The position numbers and the translations under genes were made by a program. A DNA stretch of 64,000 nt from Paracidovorax wautersii (GTDB lineage: Bacteria > Pseudomonadota > Gammaproteobacteria > Burkholderiales > Burkholderiaceae_C): assembly GCF_031453675.1 (NCBI RefSeq), contig NZ_JAVIZX010000001.1, forward strand, positions 1,488,001-1,552,000, read 5' to 3'. Below the pieces are notes generated by a model. That model was not told the origin of the DNA. It saw only the letters and a list, made by a program, of their open reading frames with translations, and searched no databases. Shown here in pieces: positions 30,492-38,218 of the stretch. Numbering within the stretch: the stretch's first letter is position 1; each line of letters starts with the position of its first letter.

Positions 30492-31483
30492 TCACGCCCC
30501 AGGAAGACCATCGGCCCCGCCTGCTGCTGGTGGACGACGAGCCCACCAACCTGCAGGTGTTGCGCCACATGCTGCAGGACGACTACCGCCTGCTGTTCGC
30601 CACCGATGGCGAGCGCGCGCTGCAGCTCGCCCGGCAGCAGCAGCCCGATCTGCTGCTGCTCGACGTGATGATGCCGCAGCTGGACGGCCACGCCGTGTGC
30701 CGCGCGCTCAAGGAAGACCCCGCCACGGCGGGCATTCCGGTGATCTTCGTGACGGCCCTGACCGAATCCCGGGACGAGGCCCGCGGCTTCGAGGTCGGTG
30801 CGGTGGACTACATCACCAAGCCCGTCAGCGCGCCGGTGGTGCGCGCCCGCGTGCGCACCCACCTGTCGCTGGTGCGCACCGAGGAATTGCGCGCCACGCG
30901 GCTGCAGATCGTGCAGCGCCTGGGCCGCGCGGCCGAGTACAAGGACAACGAAACGGGCATGCACGTCATCCGCATGAGCCACTTCGCCCAGGTGCTGGCC
31001 CTGGCCCTGGGCTACCCGCCCGCGTGGGCGGAGGACGTGCTCAACGCGGCTCCGATGCACGACGTGGGCAAGATCGGCATTCCCGACGCGGTGCTGCGCA
31101 AGCCCGGCCCGCTGGATGCGGACGAGTGGACCGTGATGCGCCGCCATCCGCAGATCGGCGCCGAGATCATCGGCGAGCACGCGGGCGGCGTGCTGCGCCT
31201 GGCCCATTCCATCGCGCTCACGCACCATGAGAAGTGGGACGGCAGCGGCTACCCGCAGGGGCTGGCCGGCACGGCCATCCCGGTGGTCTCGCGCATCGTC
31301 GCCCTGGCCGATGTGTTCGACGCGCTCACCGCACGGCGTCCGTACAAGGAGCCCTGGAGCATCGACGACACCGTGGCCTACCTGCGCGCGCACGCGGGCC
31401 GGCACTTCGACCCCGGCATGGTCGAGGTGTTCATCGCCCAGATGCCGCAGCTCATCGCCATCAAGGAACGCTGGCCGGACTGA
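30488..31483 (+). CDS. Response regulator with HD-GYP cyclic-di-GMP phosphodiesterase output
   Basis: 331 residues. The receiver domain (about 11-125) has acidic pair DDE (16-18), phospho-Asp D59 in LLLLDVMMPQLDG and Lys in YITKPVS. The HD-GYP domain (about 138-325) has HDVGK (191-195), HHEKWDGSGYPQGL with GYP at 254-256, and LADVFDALTARRPYK, so all metal-binding and signature positions are kept. It predicts hydrolysis of cyclic di-GMP under control of the upstream hybrid kinase, whose gene it overlaps by 4 bp. Confidence 0.95.
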
Positions 31484-31541
31484 CGCCGGACGCCGCGCCT
31501 GTCCTCAGCTTCGCTTCATCTTCGGCCCGTACACTGCGCCG

Positions 31542-32201
31542 ATGCGCGTACTCCTGGCAGAAGACGACGCCTCTCTCGGCGAAACCCTCCAATCCTGGCT
31601 CCAGTGCGACGGGTATGCCGTGGACTGGGTGCGCGACGGCGCGCTGGCCGACGCCGCCCTGGACACCCACGACTACCAGTGCGTGCTGCTGGACCGCGGC
31701 CTGCCCGGCCTGGAGGGCGACGCCGTGCTGCGCCGGCTGCGCGCGCGCCAGGCCACGCTGCCGGTGATCTTCATCACCGCGCGCGACACGGTGAGCGACC
31801 GGGTGGCGGGCCTGGACATGGGCGCCGACGACTACCTGGTCAAGCCGTTCGACCTGGAAGAGCTCTCGGCGCGCATGCGGGCCGCCCTGCGCAAGCAGGC
31901 ACAGCAGCCCAGCGTGGCGCTGTGCCATGGCGATCTGTCGCTGGACCCGGCCGGCAAGACCGTGACGCAGGCCGGCGAGCCGGTGCCGCTCACCGCGCGC
32001 GAGTTCATGGTGCTGGAGGCACTCATGCGCCAGCCGACGCACGTGGTGCCCCGTGCCCGCATCGAGGAGGCGCTGTACGGCTGGGGCGAAGAGGTGGAGA
32101 GCAACGCCATCGAGGTGCACATCTACAACCTGCGGCGCAAGCTGGGCAGCGGCAGCATCGTCACCGTGCGCTACCAGGGCTACCGCATGGCGGCGGCGTG
32201 A
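31542..32201 (+). CDS. OmpR-family response regulator (QseB/TctD-like)
   Basis: 219 residues. The receiver (1-115) has phospho-Asp D51 in QCVLLDRGLPGLEGD, the TARD signature and LVKPFDLEEL. The winged-helix DNA-binding domain (about 125-218) has PLTAREFMVLEALMRQPTHV and SNAIEVHIYNLRRKLGSGSI. Its stop codon overlaps the kinase start (TGATG), so the two are co-translated. A YgiW-type gene lies downstream of the pair, the same three-gene association as E. coli ygiW-qseBC but in a different order. Confidence 0.92.
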   Translation: MRVLLAEDDASLGETLQSWLQCDGYAVDWVRDGALADAALDTHDYQCVLLDRGLPGLEGDAVLRRLRARQATLPVIFITARDTVSDRVAGLDMGADDYLVKPFDLEELSARMRAALRKQAQQPSVALCHGDLSLDPAGKTVTQAGEPVPLTAREFMVLEALMRQPTHVVPRARIEEALYGWGEEVESNAIEVHIYNLRRKLGSGSIVTVRYQGYRMAAA

Positions 32202-33676
32202 TGCGCGTGCCGGGGCTTGCCCGCCTGTGGCCGCGCCGGGCGGCGTCCGCGCCTGCCACCGCCAGCGCGCGGGGCGCGTACTCGCTGCGCCGCCGGCTCA
32301 TCGCCACCATCCTGGGCAGCAGCGTGGCCCTGTGGCTGGTCTGCGTGGGGCTGGTGGTGCACGTGGCCTGGAAGGAGACCAGCGACGTCTTCGACGACGC
32401 CCTCAAGGAAAGCGCCCGCCTGGCCCTGGTGCTGGGCGACCGGCTGCACCGCAGCGGCGCGCTGGCGCAGGACGATCCCGCCGCTGCCGGCGAGCCCGCC
32501 AAGCTCAAGCTCTACTACCAGCTGGTGGCGCGCGACGGCCAGGTGCTGCGCCGCGCCAGCAAGGCGCCGGAGCAGGCCTTTGTGCCGCAACTGGACGAGG
32601 CCAAGGGCTTCCACCGCAACGTGTTCCTGGGCGGCGAGCCATGGCGCGTGTACGTGCTGCCCTCGCGCGACGGGCAGTTCTCCGCCCAGGTCGGCCAGCC
32701 CTGGGCCGACCGCACCGAACTGCTGGCCGAGATGGCCGAGGATTTGGCCGTGCCCGCGCTCGGGCTGCTGGCGCTGCTGGCGCTGGTGTGCTGGGTGGCC
32801 ATCCGCCAGGCGCTCCGGCCGCTGGACGCCACCGCGCGCCGCGTGGCGGCCAAGTCGCCGCAGGATCTGTTACCCATGCCGCCGGAACATGACCCGCGCG
32901 AGCTGCAGCCCATCATCGGCGCGCTCAACGCCGTGCTGGGCCGGCTGTCGCATGCGCTCGATGCGGAGCGCCGCTTCACCGCCGACGCCGCGCACGAGCT
33001 GCGCACGCCCCTGGCCGCGCTGCGCGGCCGCATCCAGCTGATGCAGCGGCGCGGAGGCGCCCCGGCCGATCCGGCGGCGCTGCAGCCCCTGCGCGACGAC
33101 GTGGACCGCTGCACCCGGCTGGTCGAAAACCTGCTCACCCTGGCCCGCATGGACCCGGAGCGCCCCGACACCCTGGCGCGCGAATGGCTGCCGCTGGCGC
33201 CGTTGCTGCAGACCCTGCGCGACGAGCGGGCCCTGCTGCCGGGCGAAGGTGGAGAAGGCGCGCCCCAGTTGGAGCTGGAGTGCCATGCGGACCGGATCCA
33301 TGCCCACCCGGTGCTGCTGCACGGCGCCCTGCGCAACCTGGTGGAGAACGCTGCGCGCCACGGCCCGCGCGGCGGGCGCATCGTGCTGCGGGCCGAGCCC
33401 CTGCCCGGCGGCGGCGTGCGCACCGCCGTGCTGGACGACGGCCCCGGCGTGGACCCGGCCCTGCGCCAGCGGCTGAGCGAACGTTTCTTCCGCGTGCTGA
33501 CGTCGCCGCAGGAGCGGGCGGGCGTGCCGGGCGGCAGCGGGCTCGGCCTGTCCATCGTTGCGCGCACGGTGGAACTGCACCGGGGCACGCTGCGCTTCGA
33601 GGACGGGCTGCCGCGCGCCGCCACGCCCGACGGGCGCACGCACGGCCTGGGCGTGGTCATCGACTGGCCCGCCTGA
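32201..33676 (+). CDS. Sensor histidine kinase (QseC/TctE-like)
   Basis: 491-residue inner-membrane kinase. After a basic N-terminus come span 1 (about 33-56, LIATILGSSVALWLVCVGLV), a periplasmic sensor loop (about 57-180) and span 2 (about 182-203, ALGLLALLALVCWVAI). A HAMP-like linker follows (ALRPLDATARRVAAKSPQDL), then the H-box with phospho-His about 265 in ADAAHELRTPLAALRG, N-box NLVENAARHG, and G-boxes DDGPGVDP and GGSGLGLSIVA. A glycine-poor insert before the last G-box (TSPQERAGVPGGSG) is typical of this subfamily. It pairs with the upstream regulator. Confidence 0.92.
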   Translation: MRVPGLARLWPRRAASAPATASARGAYSLRRRLIATILGSSVALWLVCVGLVVHVAWKETSDVFDDALKESARLALVLGDRLHRSGALAQDDPAAAGEPAKLKLYYQLVARDGQVLRRASKAPEQAFVPQLDEAKGFHRNVFLGGEPWRVYVLPSRDGQFSAQVGQPWADRTELLAEMAEDLAVPALGLLALLALVCWVAIRQALRPLDATARRVAAKSPQDLLPMPPEHDPRELQPIIGALNAVLGRLSHALDAERRFTADAAHELRTPLAALRGRIQLMQRRGGAPADPAALQPLRDDVDRCTRLVENLLTLARMDPERPDTLAREWLPLAPLLQTLRDERALLPGEGGEGAPQLELECHADRIHAHPVLLHGALRNLVENAARHGPRGGRIVLRAEPLPGGGVRTAVLDDGPGVDPALRQRLSERFFRVLTSPQERAGVPGGSGLGLSIVARTVELHRGTLRFEDGLPRAATPDGRTHGLGVVIDWPA

Positions 33677-33863
33677 GCGGCCGGCCGGCCCGCCCGCACA
33701 CCGCCATCGACACGTGCGCAGGCGCAGGCGCCTGCACGGCCCGCCGGGCCGGGCGCACCCCACATGCAAAAAAGTCCGAAGAATGCGGCGCCCTCAGGTG
33801 GGCTTCATGTTCGCGCGGTGCAATGGAGTCCTCACCTACCCATTCATCCCAAGGAGGTTCACC

Positions 33864-34226
33864 ATGCCCTATCCCATGACCATCGCCGCTTCCGTGATCG
33901 CTGCCTCGGCCTTCCTGCTCGCCCTTCCGGCCCACGCCGAATACACGGGTCCGAGCAGCGTGCCGCAGGCCACCGTGCAGCAGCTCACCAAGAGCGGCCG
34001 CGACGACGAGTACGCCGTGCTGCGCGGCCGGGTCGTCTCCCATGACGGCGGCGAGAACTACACCTTCGAGGACGCCACGGGCCGCATGGCCGTGGAGATC
34101 TCGCCCAAGCGCATGCCCGTGGGCCGCAGCTTCGACGCGAACCAGGCGCTGGAGCTGACCGGCAAGCTCGACCGTGACTTCTCCAAGACCGAGTTCGAGG
34201 TCAAGCAGATCCGCTTCGTCGACTGA
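33864..34226 (+). CDS. YgiW/YdeI-type (BOF family) periplasmic OB-fold protein
   Basis: 120 residues with a signal peptide (cleavage near AHA-EYTGP, residue 24). The OB-fold matches the BOF family: EYTGPSSVPQATVQQLTKSG, YAVLRGRVVSHDGGENYTFE, DATGRMAVEIS and ALELTGKLDRDF. Family members bind small ligands or stress signals in the periplasm and are linked to stress tolerance. It has a strong AAGGAGG site at 33851-33857 and lies 187 bp after the QseC-like gene, so it is probably a target of that pair. Confidence 0.88.
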   Translation: MPYPMTIAASVIAASAFLLALPAHAEYTGPSSVPQATVQQLTKSGRDDEYAVLRGRVVSHDGGENYTFEDATGRMAVEISPKRMPVGRSFDANQALELTGKLDRDFSKTEFEVKQIRFVD

Positions 34227-34328
34227 CCGGCTGTCCGCAGGCGCTGCGGCCGGCTTGCGGCGCCGGTAGCCGATCCCCCGGCAGGGGGACGTCAAGGCCC
34301 CTTCACGCGCGTGCCGTAGAGTGGGGCC

Positions 34329-36047
34329 ATGTCCCAGACACCCTTTTCCCCCGTGCGCCGCCGCACGCTGCTGCAGGCGGGCGCCGCGGCCGCAGCGGGC
34401 CTGGCCCTGGCCGGCTGCGAACGCGAGCCCGCCGCACCGGCCGGCGGCTTCACCGGCATCGATATGGAACGCGGCCATGCGCTGCGCGACCGGCTGGCCA
34501 AAGGCGAGCCCTGGCCCGAGCCTTCCATCGTGCGCCGCACGCAGGTCGTGATCGCCGGCGGCGGCGTGGCAGGGCTGGCCGCCGCGCGCGGTCTGCGGCT
34601 GGCCGGCGTGGATGACTACATGCTGCTGGAGCTGGAGGACGCTCCCGGCGGCAACAGCCGCGCAGGCCAGGTGGGCGGCATCGCCTGCCCGCTGGGCGCG
34701 CACTACCTGCCCGTGCCCGGCAACGATGCGCGCGAGGTGCAGGACCTGCTGGAAGAGCTGGGCCTGCGCCGGCGCGAGGCCGGGCGCTGGCGCTACGACG
34801 AGCGCCACCTGTGCCACAGCCCGCAGGAGCGGCTCTTCATCGGCGGCCAGTGGCAGGAAGGACTGCTGCCCGTGGCCGGCGTGCCGGAGTCCACCCTGGC
34901 GCAGTACCGCCGCTTCGCCGCCAGCGTGGCCGAGCTGTCGCGCGCCGCGCGCTTCGCCATGCCCACGATGAAGACCTGGACGCCCGGCCGCCCGCTGGCG
35001 CCCGCGGTGCTGGCGCTGGACGCCCTGACCTTCGACGCCTGGCTCACGCGCGAGGGCTTCGACGACACCTATCTGCGCTGGTACCTCGACTACTGCTGCC
35101 GCGACGACTACGGCGCCGGCCCGCAGCGCGTGTCGGCCTGGGCGGGCATCCACTACTTCGCCAGCCGCCACGGCTTCCACGCGCCCGGCGAATCCGCGCC
35201 GCCCGACGAGCGCGACGGCGTCCTCACCTGGCCGCAGGGCAACGGCTGGCTCACCGAGCGCCTGGCCGCACCGCTGGCCCAGGGCGGGCAGATGCGCACC
35301 GGCAGCACCGTGCTGCGCATCGCCGAGACGGCCCGCGGCGTGGAGGTGGACACCTACCACCACGCCAGCGACAGCGTGGAGCGCTGGCAGGCGCGGCGCT
35401 GCATCGTCGCGCTGCCGGTGTTCGTGGCCGCGCGCGTGGTGCAGCCGCAGCCGGACTTTCTGCGCGAGGCGGCGCAGCGCCTGCAGTGGGCGCCCTGGCT
35501 GGTGGCCAACATCCACATCGACGCGCCCCTGGCCGATCGCGAAGGCGCGGCGCCCGCCTGGGACAACGTGCTCTACGCCGACCGCAACCCCGGCGGCCTG
35601 GGCTACGTGAGCGCCGGCCACCAGCGGCTGGACCCGCGCGCCGCGCTCACCGGCCCCAACGTGCTGAGCTACTACCAGGCGCTGGGCGACGTGCCCGACG
35701 GCCGCCGCCTGCTGGCCGAACAGCCGTGGACGCACTGGCGCGACGCCATCCTGCAAACCCTGGCCGTGCCGCACCCCGACCTGGCCCAGCGCGCCACCCG
35801 CGTGGAGATCACGCGCTACGGCCACGCCATGTCCATCCCTGTACCCGGGCTGCAGGCATTTTTGAGCAAAATCGGCCTGCAGCGCCCGTCCAATAAGCGC
35901 TACCAGCTATCAAATGGAGAGCGCGTAGCCGTTCCGCCCACGCCGGGCACGGCGCGGCTGGCGTTCGCGCATGGCGACTGGTCGGGCTACTCGGTCTTCG
36001 AAGAAGCCTTCACCCGCGGCCACGCTGCGGGGCTCGCCAGCGCTTGA
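34329..36047 (+). CDS. FAD-dependent amine-oxidase-like lipoprotein carrying an in-frame repeat
   Basis: 572 residues. A twin-arginine-like start RRRTLLQAG (10-18) runs into a lipobox LAGC with C30, suggesting a folded, exported, lipid-anchored flavoprotein. The FAD-binding Rossmann motif is VVIAGGGVAGLAAARGL (about 72-88), followed by LLELEDAPGGNSRAGQVGG, and the C-terminal FAD contact is FAHGDWSGYSVFEEAF. It is similar to the flavin amine-oxidase/phytoene-desaturase superfamily; the substrate is unknown. Residues about 511-534 (FLSKIGLQRPSNKRYQLSNG and beyond) are encoded by a family A repeat, so this loop is probably a late insertion. No partner genes are obvious. Confidence 0.82.
   Translation: MSQTPFSPVRRRTLLQAGAAAAAGLALAGCEREPAAPAGGFTGIDMERGHALRDRLAKGEPWPEPSIVRRTQVVIAGGGVAGLAAARGLRLAGVDDYMLLELEDAPGGNSRAGQVGGIACPLGAHYLPVPGNDAREVQDLLEELGLRRREAGRWRYDERHLCHSPQERLFIGGQWQEGLLPVAGVPESTLAQYRRFAASVAELSRAARFAMPTMKTWTPGRPLAPAVLALDALTFDAWLTREGFDDTYLRWYLDYCCRDDYGAGPQRVSAWAGIHYFASRHGFHAPGESAPPDERDGVLTWPQGNGWLTERLAAPLAQGGQMRTGSTVLRIAETARGVEVDTYHHASDSVERWQARRCIVALPVFVAARVVQPQPDFLREAAQRLQWAPWLVANIHIDAPLADREGAAPAWDNVLYADRNPGGLGYVSAGHQRLDPRAALTGPNVLSYYQALGDVPDGRRLLAEQPWTHWRDAILQTLAVPHPDLAQRATRVEITRYGHAMSIPVPGLQAFLSKIGLQRPSNKRYQLSNGERVAVPPTPGTARLAFAHGDWSGYSVFEEAFTRGHAAGLASA
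35859..35930. repeat. Dispersed small repeat, family A, copy 5 (inside a coding sequence)
   Basis: AAAATCGGCCTGCAGCGC, then CCGTCCAATAAGCGCTACCA and GCTATCAAATGG match copy 2 and copy 7 almost base for base. It is read through in frame within the FAD-enzyme gene, close to its 3' end. Confidence 0.9.
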
Positions 36048-36368
36048 CGGCGGCCCTGACCGGCGCGAGCCGGTCCGAACGTCCGCCTCGCCTGCGTACC
36101 CGCTCTACCCGCGCCAGCGCGCCCCATTTGGCAGCGGCCGGGTGGGCGATCCGTGCCTCGCCCGGCCTGACCGCCCGGGCCTTCATCGCCCCACTGCCCG
36201 GCGCCCTCGCCGGTGAGCCGCCATGCGGCGAATGCGGCACTGGTGACACGCCGCCTGGTCCGGGCCTGCCGGCAAGCCGGACTGGCGCGCGCTGGCGGGG
36301 CCACAGCCCCTGTCCAGACCCTGACGCAAGCAAGGGCACTGCGGGTCCCCTGCGATCAAAGCCTTCAA
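36048..36368. other. GC-rich intergenic region without recognisable gene
   Basis: About 320 bp between the FAD enzyme and the PadR operator pair. Open frames exist only because of the high GC content and resemble no family. I see no tRNA, repeat copy or convincing hairpin with a T-run. Confidence 0.5.
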
Positions 36369-36401
36369 TTCGATATATCGTGCGTTAAAAGATATATCGA
36401 A
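36369..36401. promoter_or_regulatory. Inverted operator pair upstream of the YqjI-like gene
   Basis: TTCGATATATC (36369-36379) and GATATATCGAA (36391-36401) are perfect inverted copies 11 bp apart, ending 8 bp before the regulator ATG. Each half is itself nearly palindromic (CGATATATCG). The position fits autoregulation by the PadR-type protein, as known for yqjI. Confidence 0.75.
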
Positions 36402-36409
36402 AGAAGACC

Positions 36410-36940
36410 ATGAACGATCCTGAATTCCTCGACCTGCGCAGCCGCTCGCCCGCCACGCGGCGGGGCGGCGGGCGCGTTTTCGGCCACGGCGGCCTGCGCC
36501 TGGTGCTGCTGCAGCTCATCGCCGACAAACCCCGCCACGGCTACGAACTCATCAAGGCCATCGAAGACCGCCTGGGCGGCACCTACAGCCCCAGCCCGGG
36601 CGTGATCTACCCCACGCTCACGCTGCTGGAAGAGACCGGGCTGGTCACCGTCTCGGCCGAGGGCGGCCGCAAGCTGCACACCCTCACCGACACCGGCCGC
36701 GGCCATCTGGAAGCCCACCGCGCCGAGGTCGATGCGCTGCTGGCGCGCATGGACAGCGGCGCCGCGGTGCGCGGCGGCATGCCGGGCCACGGCCCGCGCC
36801 CGGCGCCCGTGGAGCGGGCCGTGCACAACCTGCGGCAGGCGCTGCACATGCGCCTGGCCCGCGAGCCGCTGGCCGATGCGCAGATCCACGCCATTGCCGA
36901 CGCGCTGGACGCCGCGGCGCGCCAGATCGAGCGGCTGTAG
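36410..36940 (+). CDS. yqjI: PadR-family regulator, YqjI-like
   Basis: Metal-responsive repressor of 176 residues. The PadR winged helix (about 24-100) is clear: GGLRLVLLQLIADKPRHGYE, LIKAIEDRLGGTYSPSPGVI, YPTLTLLEETGLVT and GRKLHTLTDTGR. C-terminal helices (about 125-176) would form the dimer. E. coli YqjI has an N-terminal metal-binding Cys/His extension; here the N-terminus has a short GGGRVFGHGG stretch and is poor in Cys, so metal sensing may differ. The neighbouring reductase gene and the operator pair support the YqjI assignment. Confidence 0.85.
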   Translation: MNDPEFLDLRSRSPATRRGGGRVFGHGGLRLVLLQLIADKPRHGYELIKAIEDRLGGTYSPSPGVIYPTLTLLEETGLVTVSAEGGRKLHTLTDTGRGHLEAHRAEVDALLARMDSGAAVRGGMPGHGPRPAPVERAVHNLRQALHMRLAREPLADAQIHAIADALDAAARQIERL

Positions 36941-37034
36941 GCCCGGCGTGCGTACTCCGGCGGACCCTGCCTGCCTGTCTGCCTGCCGCCCGCCGGCGGA
37001 CCTGTCCGTTCCATTCCTTCAAAGGATGCATTCC

Positions 37035-37922
37035 ATGACCTTGCCCGACACCCCTGCCGCTCTCGCAACCCCCGTGGCTGCCGTTTCCCGCCGCCCCGCG
37101 CCGACGGACGCCCAGCTCGCCGCCCGCGCGCCTCAGCGCCTGCGCCACGAACTGCGCCGCCGCGTGCTCACCGTGCAGTCCGCGCAGCGCCTCACGCCGC
37201 ACTGCATGCGCATCGTCCTGGCCGGCGAGGCGCTGGAGGGCTTTCACAGCCCCGGCTTCGACGACCACGTGAAGCTGCTGTTGCCTGATGCGGCCACGGG
37301 TGTGCTGCAGCTGCCCGAGGTCGGCCCCGACGGCCTGCCGCTGCCGGGCGGCCCGCGCCCGGCCATGCGCGACTACACGCCCCGCGCCCACGATGCCGCC
37401 GCCGGCACCCTCACCATCGACTTCGCCCTGCACGACGCCGGCCCCGCCACCGCCTGGGCGCTGCAGGCCGCGCCGGGCCAGCAGATCGGTGTCGCCGGCC
37501 CGCGCGGCTCCTTCCTGTTGCCCACCGCGTTCGACGGGCACCTGCTGATCGGCGATGACACCGCGCTGCCGGCCATCGCCCGCCGCCTGGCGGAGCTGCC
37601 CGCGGGCGCGCCGGCTTGCGTGGTGGTGGAGGTGGACGGCGCCGCGGACGAGCAGCCGCTGCCCACGGCCGCTGATCTGCAGGTCCACTGGGTGCACCGC
37701 TACGGCGCCGCGGCGGGCGATGCCACGGCCTTGCTGGCCGCCGTGCGCGCGCTGCCCCCGCTGGCTGGCGACTGGCATGCCTGGGTGGCCTGCGAGACCT
37801 CGGCTGCCAAGGCCCTGCGCGCGCACCTGGTCGACGAACGCGGGTGGTATCCGCGCTGGGTCAAGGCGTCCGGCTACTGGCGCCGCGGCAGCGCCGGCAC
37901 ACACGAATCCATCGAGGACTGA
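37035..37922 (+). CDS. yqjH: Siderophore-interacting protein, NADPH-dependent ferric-siderophore reductase
   Basis: 295-residue cytoplasmic FAD enzyme that reduces Fe(III)-siderophores to free iron. The FAD-binding beta-barrel contains RLTPHCMRIVLAG, FDDHVKLLLP and RDYTPRAHD (the RxYT flavin motif). The NADPH domain contains GDDTALPAIARRLAELP, and the characteristic SIP C-terminus is WVACETSAAKALRAHL and VKASGYWRRG. The ATG at 37035 is preferred to 37026 because AAAGG lies at proper spacing only for the former. It sits 94 bp after the YqjI-like gene; probably co-regulated by it. Confidence 0.92.
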   Translation: MTLPDTPAALATPVAAVSRRPAPTDAQLAARAPQRLRHELRRRVLTVQSAQRLTPHCMRIVLAGEALEGFHSPGFDDHVKLLLPDAATGVLQLPEVGPDGLPLPGGPRPAMRDYTPRAHDAAAGTLTIDFALHDAGPATAWALQAAPGQQIGVAGPRGSFLLPTAFDGHLLIGDDTALPAIARRLAELPAGAPACVVVEVDGAADEQPLPTAADLQVHWVHRYGAAAGDATALLAAVRALPPLAGDWHAWVACETSAAKALRAHLVDERGWYPRWVKASGYWRRGSAGTHESIED

Positions 37923-37944
37923 AGCGCGCCAGATCGCTGCATGT

Positions 37945-38011
37945 GTGATGCTATTTAATTGATAGCGATATACGATTGCTGGATAAGCGCTGCAAGCCAT
38001 TTTTGCTTGAA
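37945..38011. repeat. Dispersed small repeat, family A, copy 6 (variant)
   Basis: Starts 22 bp after the reductase stop: GATGCTATTTAATTGATAGC, then GCTGGATAAGCGCTGCAAGC and CATTTTTGC. It has the AAGCGCT core and AT-rich arms. The remaining part of the gap to 38218 has no recognisable gene. Confidence 0.75.
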
Positions 38012-38218
38012 AAGCGCGGACGGCAGCGTGAACGGCTGACGGGGGCGCGCACGCCGTCATCGCGCGGCACGGGCCCGCGGGCGCGGCCGGGGCCGTATCC
38101 CTTCCCAGGCCACAGGCCATCGGCACCGTCTGCTAAGGTTCTGAGAGCGCGAAAGCGAGGCGTCTTCGGTGCGCGGATGGCTTTCTAGATAGCTACACCA
38201 GCGAGGGGGGAGCGAAGG

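Noticed and set aside
36048-36368. Possible small genes in the GC-rich gap before yqjI
   Set aside because: Open on several frames at once with Arg/Pro/Ala-rich translations, as expected from base composition.
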